DNA from: Rachicladosporium sp. CCFEE 5018
Lineage: Eukaryota; Ascomycota; Dothideomycetes; Cladosporiales; Cladosporiaceae
Direction of reading: 5' to 3'
DNA: 64,000 nt
Assembly (NCBI GenBank): GCA_002077045.2
Contig: KZ111159.1
Location: forward strand, 310,001-374,000
The translations under genes were made by a program, and so were the position numbers. Below are positions 10,715 through 20,560 of the stretch, in pieces. How positions within the stretch are numbered: position 1 is the first letter of the stretch; every line of letters begins with the position of its first letter. Below the pieces are notes generated by a model. That model saw only the letters and a program-made list of their open reading frames with translations, searched no databases and was not told the DNA's origin.

Positions 10715-13096
10715 ATGTACCGTCGTCTAGTCCGAGCGGGACAATTGTCATCTAAAAGAAGCTTCACGAGAGCCAGCAACGCGAGGCGGAAGGACTTCGC
10801 GCTGAGATCGGGGCATTGGAGTTCGCTCATAAGGTCTCGCACAATCTTGCGACCCTCCCACCGACAGTACGCGAACACAATGGCCTCCTCATCGCAGCCT
10901 CTTGTTCTTTCCAATCGCTGCAACGACTCGAAAAGTCCCTACGTAAGGCATCATGCGTCTGATCCGACCGCATGGCAGCTATGGTCTGCGGACACCCTCG
11001 AGCTGGCACGAAGTACCAACCGCCTCCTGCTGGTCAGCATAGGCTACTCAGCTTGCCATTGGTGTCACGTGATGCAGGCGGAGAGCTTCAGCGACGACGG
11101 CGTTGCGAAGCTGCTCAATACTCACTTTATCCCGGTGAAGATCGATCGAGAGGAACGGCCCGACATCGACCGGCAGTATATGGACTTTCTTCAAGCGACG
11201 ACTGGCGGCGGAGGCTGGCCGTTGAACGTCTTCGTCACGCCTGATCTCGAGCCAATATTTGGGGGAACATACTGGCCAGGGCCAAAGAGCGAACGTCTGA
11301 GGCCGGGAGCCGGCTTCGAGGACATCTTGAAGAAAGTGGCCGAAGCATGGCAGGAACAGGAGCAGAGCATACGGAATAGTGGCAAGAAAATCGCAACACA
11401 ATTGCGAGACTTCGCAGCAGAGGGCTCGCTAGGTGGGCGACAAGCAGGAGATGTAATAGGTGAGGGCGAGGAGGATAGTCTGGAGCTTGATCTGCTGGAG
11501 GAGAGCTATCAACATTACAAGCCGCGGTTTGATGAAGAGTACGGAGGCTTCGGTGGCGCGCCCAAGTTTCCAACGCCTACACATCTCGGGCAGTTACTTC
11601 GACTCGGATCCTTTGGCGCAGAAGTGACAGAAGTTGTCGGTGACGATGAGGTCGAGGACGCCCAAAGAATGGCACTGAAGACGCTCGAATCCATGTTCAA
11701 AGGAGGTATCAAGGACCAAATCGGACATGGGCTTTCGCGATACTCAGTGAATCGAGAATGGGGTCTGCCGCATTTCGAGAAAATGCTTTATGACAATGCC
11801 CAATTACTGCCACTGTATGTGGACGCGTGGCGGATCACGCAGAAGCCTCTGTTCCTTGAAGCTGTGAACGATATAGCGACGTATCTCAGCTCACCACCGA
11901 TGGTGTCTGAGCTTGGTGGCATACATGCGAGTGAGGATGCGGACTCGCTGATTTCCAACGATAGTCATGAGAAGCGCGAAGGTGCGTTTTACGTGTACAC
12001 GTATGAGGAGTTGAAAGCGGTGCTGAGCTCAGAAGAGCTAGAGACTTGCATGCCGTACTGGGGCATTAAACAAGAGGGCAACATTGATCGACGGTACGAC
12101 GCAGAAGGTGAGCTAAAAGGGCAGAACACACTTTGCCTCCAGCTCGAGATTGGTGAGCTAGCGGGAAAGCTTAGCGTTGCTGGGAAGCTCGTTCAAGCGC
12201 GCATCGACTCCGCCCGAAAGAAGCTGCTTGACTACCGCGACCGAATCCGGCCCCGACCAGCCCTCGACGACAAGATCGTGACAGCCTGGAACGGACTCGC
12301 AATAAGCGGCCTCGCAAAGGCAAGCACAGCCCTCCACTCCACCTCCCCCGAAGCCTCCTCCACCTACCTCACCACAGCCATCAACGCCGCAAGCTGCATC
12401 AAGACCCACCTCTACGACAGCTCCGTCCACACCCTCCGACGCGTCTACCGTGAGGGCCCAGGCGACATCCACGGCTTCGCAGACGACTACGCGTTCCTCG
12501 TAGCCGGCCTGGTAGATCTCTACGAAGCGACCTTCGACAGTAATTGGCTAGCTTGGGCTGACGAGCTTCAACAATCGCAGATCAAGCAATTCTGGGATCC
12601 AGCACGGCATGCTTTCTTCACGACGCCAGAGCATCAGGCTGATATCCTGGTGCGGACGAAAGACGGCATGGACAATGCTGAGCCTTCTGTCAATGGTGTA
12701 AGCGCGAGTAATCTGTTCAGGCTGGGAAGTATGCTGAATGATGCGAAGTACGAGAAGTTATCGCGGCAGACTGTTGCTGCGTTTGAGGTGGAGATTGGGC
12801 AGCACCCAGGCTTGTTCAGCGGGATGATGAGCTCGATTGTGGCTGCGAAGTTGGGATGCAGAGGGTTGATGGTTGTTGGTGTGGGCGAGGAGGCAGAGGC
12901 TGCGGTGAAGAAGTATAGGGAGGGTGTGTTTCCGAATACGACGATAATCAGGGTCGGGAATGGAGCTGAGGATGGGTGGTTGAAAAGAAGGAATGACCTG
13001 TTGGCGAACACTGACGGAGATCGGGAAATGGTGCAGCTTTGCGAGGGAGGTGTCTGTAAGCTGTTGGATGCCACGTCGATAGAGGCGCTAAGATGA
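10715..13096 (+). CDS. Thioredoxin-domain DUF255 protein (SPATA20/YyaL family)
   Basis: 793 aa in one exon. Residues 1-55 are Arg/Ser-rich with almost no acidic residues, like a mitochondrial presequence; Met56 (10880, MASSSQ) is an alternative, cytosolic start. Residues about 65-230 form the DUF255 thioredoxin-like domain with family marks CNDSKSPYVRHHA, the CHWCHVM motif (Cys115, Cys118) and DREERPDID. The rest is an alpha/alpha-barrel-like region related to six-hairpin glycosidases (YGGFGGAPKFPTP, LPHFEKMLYDNAQLL, HASEDADS, DDKIVTAWNGL, GFADDYAFLV). Cellular substrate is unknown in fungi; a redox or sugar-processing role is only suggested by the domains. Length is normal. Confidence 0.9.
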   Translation: MYRRLVRAGQLSSKRSFTRASNARRKDFALRSGHWSSLIRSRTILRPSHRQYANTMASSSQPLVLSNRCNDSKSPYVRHHASDPTAWQLWSADTLELARSTNRLLLVSIGYSACHWCHVMQAESFSDDGVAKLLNTHFIPVKIDREERPDIDRQYMDFLQATTGGGGWPLNVFVTPDLEPIFGGTYWPGPKSERLRPGAGFEDILKKVAEAWQEQEQSIRNSGKKIATQLRDFAAEGSLGGRQAGDVIGEGEEDSLELDLLEESYQHYKPRFDEEYGGFGGAPKFPTPTHLGQLLRLGSFGAEVTEVVGDDEVEDAQRMALKTLESMFKGGIKDQIGHGLSRYSVNREWGLPHFEKMLYDNAQLLPLYVDAWRITQKPLFLEAVNDIATYLSSPPMVSELGGIHASEDADSLISNDSHEKREGAFYVYTYEELKAVLSSEELETCMPYWGIKQEGNIDRRYDAEGELKGQNTLCLQLEIGELAGKLSVAGKLVQARIDSARKKLLDYRDRIRPRPALDDKIVTAWNGLAISGLAKASTALHSTSPEASSTYLTTAINAASCIKTHLYDSSVHTLRRVYREGPGDIHGFADDYAFLVAGLVDLYEATFDSNWLAWADELQQSQIKQFWDPARHAFFTTPEHQADILVRTKDGMDNAEPSVNGVSASNLFRLGSMLNDAKYEKLSRQTVAAFEVEIGQHPGLFSGMMSSIVAAKLGCRGLMVVGVGEEAEAAVKKYREGVFPNTTIIRVGNGAEDGWLKRRNDLLANTDGDREMVQLCEGGVCKLLDATSIEALR

Positions 13097-13404
13097 TGGT
13101 CACTCCCATCCACGGCCGACATCTCGACTCTCACGTCGGCTTACCCACGACTGTGCGATTTAACAAGTGCGTGGCTGAGTGGCTTCATTGAACTTGATAG
13201 CCGTCTATGCAGTCCCTCTTGGACTGTGTGCCTCTTCCGTGATACCACCGAATGCCTCATTGCGTCGACGACAAACTATGGTGCGCCGGCGAGAACCGTA
13301 GCACAATGGGTATCTTCGTATGTGTGACGCCGATCGCCAATAATCCCAAACTCCTCGCTAAAAATTGACAACGCTGTCCGCAGGTCCTGAACCCCCGAAT
13401 CGTC
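13097..13404. other. Intergenic, convergent 3' ends
   Basis: Short stretch between convergent genes; nothing recognised. Confidence 0.5.
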
Positions 13405-14536
13405 TCACTGCTTCAAGTGACGACGATCTGGGTCAAGATCGTCGTGCATCATGAAGTCGCTCATGTTCTGCTCCATCCAAGCCCACGTGTTTTCATCGCG
13501 AGGCACCGGGTCATGTTTGAAAGGGTTTTCTTTCACGAACGCGCTGACGTTCTGGTAGTTACTCGCTTTAGAGATGTACTTCGCCACCTGGGCAAGCACT
13601 TCCACACCTTGGTCATCCTCGTTCCACACCATCTCCCTGATCTGGACGAGGTTGTGTGGCTCGCTCGCTGCCTTCTCGAGCGAGTCGTCGATCAAGAGGG
13701 TGTTGAACTGATCCCACTGGCCCCCAAAACAGGTTGACTGTATATTCGGGTCTGCCCACAATCTAGATAGCTGCTTGTAAACTTGAGGATTCTGCCAGTA
13801 GAAGTCTCCCAGATCAAGATGCTTGCGGTTCCACATGGCAACGATGCGATTGTACCACTCCATCAGGTCGTCACTATTTGCGCGAGACTGCACTGCATCG
13901 CCTTCCGGGAAGAAGATCTTGCCTAACATTGCTGTCACTGACTCAGGAGTCGCTGAAGACCACTATTCTGAATTAGTGCCATGACTACAATGATAAGTCG
14001 GAGAGGTACTTACGATGACCACCTTGTGGCGAGTGAACAAGTACTCCAGAAACTTGTCTAACTGTGGACGAAGTTTGACGTGCTGACGATTCTTCGGATG
14101 CCGGGAGAGCAGGGTTCCGTTCAGGTCCAGAACTATCAGAAGTGGTACCGGGTGCCCAGTGTATTCTGCAGGCATGGAGACTTTTGCATCATAGTCTGGC
14201 ATACGCGGAGGCCGGGGAATGAGCGGTAGTCTGGGATCCTCTAGTAGACCGTTAGCATTGTAACTAGTAAGCAGTGAGCGCGTGCTGAATGGCAGGAGGG
14301 TGGGTAAACACACTGCGTATCATGCCTTTGCCATTCCTCGTGTCGCTGCGCGTAGTAGGCTTCGATCTCAATGGCAGTCCGGGCGAAGGCTGCACGACCG
14401 CCGGCTTCTTCGTCCATTGCTTCGTCGAGTGAGTCTGCTTGACTGAGGGAGCAGTAGAGTCATGTGGTAAGGGCTGATTCTTTGGCAAGTTGGAATGCTG
14501 CAACAGCCTTGACATGCGCTTTGTCAAATCATCCAT
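13405..14536 (-). CDS. FCP1/NIF-like HAD-family protein with DLNGT motif
   Basis: Three exons on the minus strand: 14536-14314, 14240-14014 and 13962-13405 (335 aa). Intron 1 (GTGTGT, with GCTAAC branch site just before CTACTAG) is phase 1; intron 2 (GTAAGT to AATAG, 51 nt) is phase 0. The core LLIVLDLNGTLLSR, HVKLRPQLDKFLEYLF, VVIWSSATPESV and LLIDDSLEKA follow the order of CTD-phosphatase-like (NLI-interacting factor) domains. The usual DxDx[TV] is D-L-N-G-T here, so the acid/base Asp is replaced by Asn and phosphatase activity is doubtful. The first 70 residues are basic and low-complexity. Partner unknown. Confidence 0.75.
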
Positions 14537-15109
14537 AGTTGCCCTAATCACCGCATATAGGCTTGACATGGGAGGAGAAGTGAAGCCAATGAACATCAGT
14601 GTAGAAGACCTCTTGGCATGAACTCTAAATTGGAAGACAGTCACGAAGTAATGCCAAGAGCGCAGTATGCCGTTATATATAAGCGCTCCTTGCAACATAT
14701 AACGCTCATGAAGCTCTCCGATAGATCTACGATGGTCCAGCGCTACGATTGACTTAGCTGGCGCAGTCATGTCACTACTTTTATACCCTGGAGAGTGAAG
14801 ATGACATGGTCCAACATCACCAGGTCGCATTGGCTGTAGTGCGTATCTCTCCCAATCACGTCGCGTAATCACGCTTATCGTGATATGACATGAAGGTGCT
14901 CAAGCAAAGGTAGTGGAATGCTGAGAATATTCTGTGTCTGCGAGTCACCCAAGCTCCCACTCGCGCGGTCTCATGCCCGGATTCGAATTCGCCCCCATTG
15001 TCGTCCACTCTCGCAGAATATCCGTGCTTTGAGTACTTCCAGAAGCTCGGACACAGCACCGTGGGAAATCCATCCGGATCGAGCGACAGGAATCGACTTC
15101 TTGAGCTAA
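14537..15109. other. Intergenic, no gene seen
   Basis: An open minus-strand frame runs upstream of the HAD gene start, but its translation has no protein-like features and I treat it as 5' leader or chance. A TATATA sits near 14674-14680. Confidence 0.4.
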
Positions 15110-15682
15110 TCAAGGAGCAGGCGCATCGGCAGCATTGAGGACAATACAAACATACGCATAGCAGCCAACATAGTGGATCAATGCAATAGTTCCCTCCCTT
15201 CCCAGTACTGAAACACTCTGGTCGTACAGATGACCTGGTAGACCGCCCTTCTCATTTGCCAGATACTCCGCGACATCGTAAGCAACCGAACACTCCTCGC
15301 TCAAACCCTTGGGCTTGCTGCCCGTTTTGATCTGCCCGATCTGCATCTCACTGAGACCTGCCTTTGCAGCAACAGCACTATGAGCGTATAGCTCGTAGGC
15401 AGCTCCGAATTTGACTCCACAGACAAGGATCGCGACTTCCTTTGCGTCGGCCGGGAGAGGTAGCTTGCCCAAAAGTAGTGCTTGTTTGATCATCGCGCCG
15501 CCAGCTTCTGGTGACGATAAGGCGAAGGGGAATGGGCCGAGCAGCGCGCCGTCATCATCGGCCCATTGGAAGAGGTCGCCACTTGACCCAAAGGCCTTCT
15601 GCGCGATGGCGGTCTGTTCATCGTGGGTTTCTAGTTGATCGGGCTGGAGTTTGTCGCGTGGGAGAGGAGGGAAGCGAGACAT
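15110..15682 (-). CDS. AhpD-like / carboxymuconolactone decarboxylase family protein
   Basis: 190 aa from Met at 15682 (MSRFPPLPRDKL); an earlier in-frame Met at 15721 adds 13 residues. The order LPPAD/KEVAILVCGVKFGAAYELYAHSAVAAKAGLS..QIGQI, then EECSVAYDVAEYL and GREGTIALIHYVGCYAYV, matches the all-helical AhpD-like fold. The peroxidase-type CxxC is absent (YELYAH in that place), so a thiol-peroxidase role is unlikely; a decarboxylase-like or unknown role fits better. Such genes are common and often sit near metabolic clusters, but no cluster is evident here. Confidence 0.8.
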   Translation of the reverse strand: MSRFPPLPRDKLQPDQLETHDEQTAIAQKAFGSSGDLFQWADDDGALLGPFPFALSSPEAGGAMIKQALLLGKLPLPADAKEVAILVCGVKFGAAYELYAHSAVAAKAGLSEMQIGQIKTGSKPKGLSEECSVAYDVAEYLANEKGGLPGHLYDQSVSVLGREGTIALIHYVGCYAYVCIVLNAADAPAP

Positions 15683-16195
15683 TTTTGCTGAGCGGTAACA
15701 AGGAAAATACAGCTCCTGCAATTAGCTAATGATATTGCTGATCTCTAACGAGGAGGAGAAGGAGGAGAACAAGAAGAAGGAACGAGCTCCTACCTCGAGA
15801 GATGCACGCGGAGAGCTGAACTGCATCCTTTTCTGCGCTGCCCTCGGCTGTCACTGCCATCATTCCTTTAGCAGTCGTGCAGTGAGCAATTCCGTACTGT
15901 ACGCATACGGTTCGCACTACACTATAGACGTGATAGTCGCGCACTGAACGACGACAATGAATGATGCGAGGAATGGTTGGTGGAGGTAGCGAAGAACCCC
16001 CGAGAAAATCACCTCAATGGTTGCATGGACGCACGGGCCCTCCCCAAAGAGAGCTTCACCATAAAGTTATCGCGTGCTATTGCTCTTTCCCAATCTATTT
16101 GATCTTTCATCGCATTATACATCCCGCTGCTTTCTGGAGGACGGAGTTTGGGCGTCACTTGATCGCATCATAGACGAACGTACACGACCGCAGAC
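15683..16195. other. Intergenic, divergent promoters
   Basis: Between AhpD-like and carrier genes. Contains an AG-rich run near 15744-15785 (gaggagaaggaggagaacaa) on the plus strand; no gene seen. Confidence 0.45.
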
Positions 16196-17225
16196 ATGTC
16201 GCCCACACTTCCGATACCAAAGGGTCTGGCCAAAGACCAGAAGAGCGAGTCGACCGCAGCCCGAGTACTTGGTGCCGGTAAGCATATCTGCAACTCAAAT
16301 CGCATAGACTCAAGGATTGACACATGTTAGGCTCCGCTGGTATTGCCGAGCTCGCAGTCTTCCACCCAGTCGACACAATCGCCAAGCGACTAATGTCCAA
16401 CCAGGGGAAGGTCTCATCAGTATCGCAATTCAACTCTGTCATCTTCAAATCGCACGCGCAAGACCCCGTCGTCAAGCGATTCTTCACGCTCTTTCCCGGT
16501 CTCGGCTACGCAGCTGCATACAAGATCCTCCAGCGGATATACAAATATGGCGGTCAACCCTTCGTGAGGGATTACCTATCGCAACACCACGGCGATGTGT
16601 TCGACCGGACATTCGGACGGGGGAACGGGAAGGCTATGATGCACGCCACGGCTGGAAGCATAATCGGGATTGGCGAGATCGTGTTACTTCCTCTGGATGT
16701 ACTGAAGATCAAGAGACAGACGAACCCAGAGGCTTTCAGAGGACGAGGTGTGTTGAGGATCGTGGCAGATGAGGGGTTTGGACTGTACAGAGGTTGGGGC
16801 TGGACCGCAGCACGAAACGCGCCTGGATCGTTCGCTTTGTTCGGAGGGTCGGCTGCGGCGAAGCAATACTTCTTCAAGCTGGAGGACTACAACAGCGCGA
16901 CGTGGTTTCAGAACTTCGTTGCTTCGATTGCTGGGTCTTCGGCCTCGTTACTGGTTTCTGCGCCATTGGATGTCGTCAAGACGAGGATACAAAATCAGAA
17001 CTTCGAGGTGAAGGAGAGCGGAATCCGGGTGATCAGCAATATGGCACGAAATGAGGGTTTCTCGTCGTTCTTCAAGGGACTCGTCCCGAAGCTGCTGATG
17101 ACTGGGTAAGTGCTAAGTGTGGATTGAAGGGTTATTCGGCAGCTAACACAGTGTACAGGCCCAAGCTCACATTCTCATTCTGGCTGGCGCAGACGCTGAT
17201 TCCGGCATTCAACAAAGTGCTGTAG
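16196..17225 (+). CDS. GGC1: Mitochondrial GTP/GDP carrier
   Basis: Inner-membrane carrier that imports GTP in exchange for GDP; in yeast its loss disturbs mitochondrial nucleotide and iron balance (family knowledge). Exons 16196-16277, 16331-17105 and 17159-17225 join in phases 1 and 2 (307 aa). The three carrier repeats carry HPVDTIAKR, LPLDVLKIKR and APLDVVKTRIQ, i.e. Px[DE]xx[KR] signatures. The overall sequence (FTLFPGLGYAAAYKILQRIY, GSIIGIGEIVLLPLDVLKIK, RGWGWTAARNAPGSFALFGG, PKLTFSFWLAQTLIP) closely follows yeast Ggc1. Introns are 53 nt each with GTAAGC/GTAAGT donors. Confidence 0.95.
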
Positions 17226-18966
17226 GTGATGCGATCTACATAGCCATTGCGCGCAAGCAAGCGATCTTTCAGCGAGATGTCATTCCAGCGCATGGCGTTC
17301 CGGTCAAGACCTGTATTTGGGCGATGCACATACGGGGCATAAAGGCGATCACCACTCTGCTTCTGCTACGAGATTTGGGAGGAGACTCGAGCCATGGGTC
17401 AGTGACTTGGACAGTACTCGGCGACAGTGTCAAGTATGGGCGGTGGCTTCGACTTACATCACGCCGCCGAGACATCAGGCTTGAGGCTCTGACGGCCCTG
17501 CATCTTCGGAATGTGGGTGTGAGCGATTCAGACAAAGCACACCTAGTAAGCAGCGAGTGTGTGTAGACTAGCAGTCGGCCGTTCTCTCCCCCACCCGATG
17601 TCTAGCAGAGATTTTGCTTGAGTCGGCCCATGATTCACTATCACATGCTCTCGCCGTGTGGCTGCGTCTTGGCCTCCAGTACATCGATCTATCTGCACCT
17701 CCGACTCTACTGCGAAATTTTTCACACACCCATTGTGGCTGACGACCTCGACTTCATGGTACACCGCATGTCATCTCCACATCCCATCACAGCAGTACTT
17801 CCGATCACGGCGCTGCGCTCGAGCGCAGAACGTGTGCCTCACGAGACGCAGGGATTCCGCCCATGGCTTCGGCGCGAACGCGTGTGGAGCTCGTACCACT
17901 CTTCACCTTTCGCGTCTTCGGTACTGTCTCGTCATATTTGATGCGACCGCTGAAGTCTGCTACACTCTCATGTCTTCCGCTCGCCAGTTTTGGGAAACGC
18001 ATTCCATCTCACCGCCGAGTGTGGAGCTCGACAGCTTCGTCACCCCGCTTGTTGTCCTCGAGGACTTCATGTCGGAGGTCAATTCTCCTCCACAACCCGC
18101 ACTATGGTCTGCTGCTCGGAAGCCGTGACTGCACCGCAGATCACCCAGCCTACTAGCGCTGCTTTACGCAAAGCCAACCCGGAATCTGCGAGATGCTGTA
18201 TGGTGCCAGCGCGGCGCCCTTCGTCTGACCAGCTAGAAGCCCCAACGACCACTTGAGGCTGAGGAGGATCACTGGATGATCCCATCACTCACCACCGCTG
18301 CACGGAGTCGCTTGCAATACTCGCAGCCACACGATTCTGTCGCGCCTGTGCGGTAATAGCAACTGCCACTACCTCTACGGACTTCTTAGCTTGGCACGGC
18401 AATGAAATGCAGCGGTATGCAAGTGCGCCATATATCCGCCACAGAAGCCTATCCTGCTTCAGCGATCTACATGGCGTACATAAGCTTACCACCAAACGGT
18501 AAATGCTCGCCGGCTCTGCAAGTCACGCTGCAGCCGCTTGCAGGCCTCGTACTGAGAGCCTCCTCGGCAATCTTACGCAAGTGGTCCCACATTCCTACCT
18601 TGTTGCCTTTCATCCCCCTCCTTCCCCAGGATCTATCTGGCTGCTATTGGCTTCGCTGGCCCTGCATCGATGTTACTAGTCATGATCGTCACTGTCCACG
18701 CTGGCGCAGGTACGTAGGTGTCGACCTTGGCCTTATGACCGCGGCTTGGTATGGCTGTACTGCTCAGACGTCATTGACAGTCGGGTGGTGGAGTGACTAT
18801 GGCGATATGAAGTGACTATAGGATTGCAGATGGTATAATTGTAGGTACCCTTCCTGATCAATGCTCGAGGATGTATCGAGCTCTTCGAACGCACTGAGCA
18901 TTCTGCAATTCGCAGTCCTGAACCAGATTCCTATTCTCTCTTCATCAGTCTTCTCTCATCTCCAAT
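17226..18966. other. Gene-poor 1.7-kb stretch
   Basis: Many short overlapping frames on both strands, none with a recognised domain, a continuing splice pattern or biased composition. It could hold a non-coding RNA or a decayed gene; I see no positive evidence for either. Confidence 0.4.
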
Positions 18967-20019
18967 ATGCTTTTCAGCCTCGCCTCAGCAGCCTTCGCTG
19001 GTCTGCTCTTGAGCTCATGCCATGCTCTGCCTCTAGCAAAGCGAGACTTCACCGGCCCAGTGATCACGACCGATTTCCCCGATCCATCTATCATCAAAGT
19101 CGGCGATACGTGGTACGCCTTTGGCACGCAATCAGTATACGACTACACCAACGTCAAGATTCAACTTGCCACCTCCACAGACTTCGTGGACTGGAACCTA
19201 CAAGCCGGCTACGACGCTCTCGGGAACCTACCCTCATGGGCCGAAGCAGGTCAAGTCTGGGCTCCAGATGTCTTCAAGCGGGCAGATGGAAGCTTCATCA
19301 TGTATTTCTCCGCTACGACGAATACGGCGGGCAATGGAGCGTATCATTGCTTTGGCACTGCGACAAGCAATAATATTGCTGGCCCTTACTACTCAAATAC
19401 CGATACTCCATTCGCTTGCCCGACTGATCAAGGTGGCGCAATCGATGCGTCCGCTTTCCAGGACGTTGATGGGTCGTTGTACGTGCTCTACAAGATCGAC
19501 GCGAACTCGAAAGGCCATGGTGGCGTTTGCGGCAACACTGTCGATCCGATCGTGTCAACGCCCATCATGATTCAGAAGGTGGAGGTAGATGGCACGACGA
19601 AGATCGGCGATCCGACGGAGATCCTGAGCAATGGGCAGTATGATGGCCCTCTTGTCGAGGCACCGAGTATGGCACGCAGCGGTGATGGAACGTACATACT
19701 GTACTTCAGCAGCAATTGCTACAGGTACGCATACAGTCCATCTACAAGTCAATCGGAACCTACTGACAGTCCCCGAAGTACGGACAGCTACGACACATCC
19801 TACGCCACTGGTCCCAGCGTCACGGGGCCATTCACGAAGACGCAGTACCCGCTGCTGGTCACTGGCACGAATGGCGTGTATGGACCTGGTGGCGCTGATA
19901 TTGACGTTGACTCGTCGCATATGGCTTTCCATGCGTACGTCACGAAAGGTGATGTGGGTGGTAGGCGGGCGATGTACACTGCACGAGTGCGGTTTAGCGG
20001 AGGGACGGTGAGCTTCTAG
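18967..20019 (+). CDS. Secreted GH43-family glycosidase (arabinanase/arabinofuranosidase type)
   Basis: A five-bladed beta-propeller glycoside hydrolase of family 43, acting on arabinan or arabinoxylan side chains in plant cell wall (family knowledge). Residues 1-20 form a signal peptide (MLFSLASAAFAGLLLSSCHA) followed by LPLAKR, a possible Kex2 site. The catalytic base lies in TTDFPDPSIIKVGDTWYAF and the acid in GPLVEAPSM. A 54-nt segment at 19725-19778 begins GTACGC and ends GAAG; removing it restores the blade motif SSNCYSTDSYDTSYATG and keeps frame, so it is probably an intron hidden in the open frame. With it removed the protein is 332 aa. Confidence 0.87.
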   Translation: MLFSLASAAFAGLLLSSCHALPLAKRDFTGPVITTDFPDPSIIKVGDTWYAFGTQSVYDYTNVKIQLATSTDFVDWNLQAGYDALGNLPSWAEAGQVWAPDVFKRADGSFIMYFSATTNTAGNGAYHCFGTATSNNIAGPYYSNTDTPFACPTDQGGAIDASAFQDVDGSLYVLYKIDANSKGHGGVCGNTVDPIVSTPIMIQKVEVDGTTKIGDPTEILSNGQYDGPLVEAPSMARSGDGTYILYFSSNCYRYAYSPSTSQSEPTDSPRSTDSYDTSYATGPSVTGPFTKTQYPLLVTGTNGVYGPGGADIDVDSSHMAFHAYVTKGDVGGRRAMYTARVRFSGGTVSF

Positions 20020-20560
20020 GGAGCTGTTAAATGTGGCATGAGGGTGGTATGAGAGGCGGGTCAGTGGATGTGGTTTCTTTGTGTTCGGCTTAGCGTAGCG
20101 TCTGGGATCGTGGGAGTATAGCGGTGAGGGGATGGTTCAAACCCGGGTTCTGTGAAAATGCAGCTATTGCTGATTACCAGTGCTGGTCTGTATGGATGTA
20201 GACAATATTCACGCAAGACAGTGGCCAATGAGCGGGGACGTTCTCAATCGTTTCCGTTCGCTATTCACTTCCGCTGTCTGGCTCCCTTGCCTGCAGCACG
20301 GATTGAGCGCTTCTGCTTCGCTATTCGTATTCGTGCCGATCAATCTCCAATCGTAGGCCCGATATGACGTTTGCCTGAGACCGTGGATTCCACAGCGTCA
20401 CCTCGCCAAAAGCTGTTGACCACTCAGTATCGCATTCGAGTATCAGCGCCATGTGTCTCGCATTGCAGCTATGAGCCTTCGTCAAGTAAAGAGCCCGCGG
20501 TCGTACACTTGCACCGCGGTATTCCTCGCGGAAAGCCGCAGCCCTGCCCCGAGACATACC
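20020..20560. other. Intergenic, convergent 3' ends
   Basis: No gene. A GGTTCAAACC motif at about 20133 resembles a tRNA B-box but no cloverleaf can be drawn around it. Confidence 0.5.

Noticed and set aside
20125..20150. tRNA gene
   Set aside because: GGTTCAAACC resembles a B-box, but no acceptor stem, anticodon arm or A-box fits around it.
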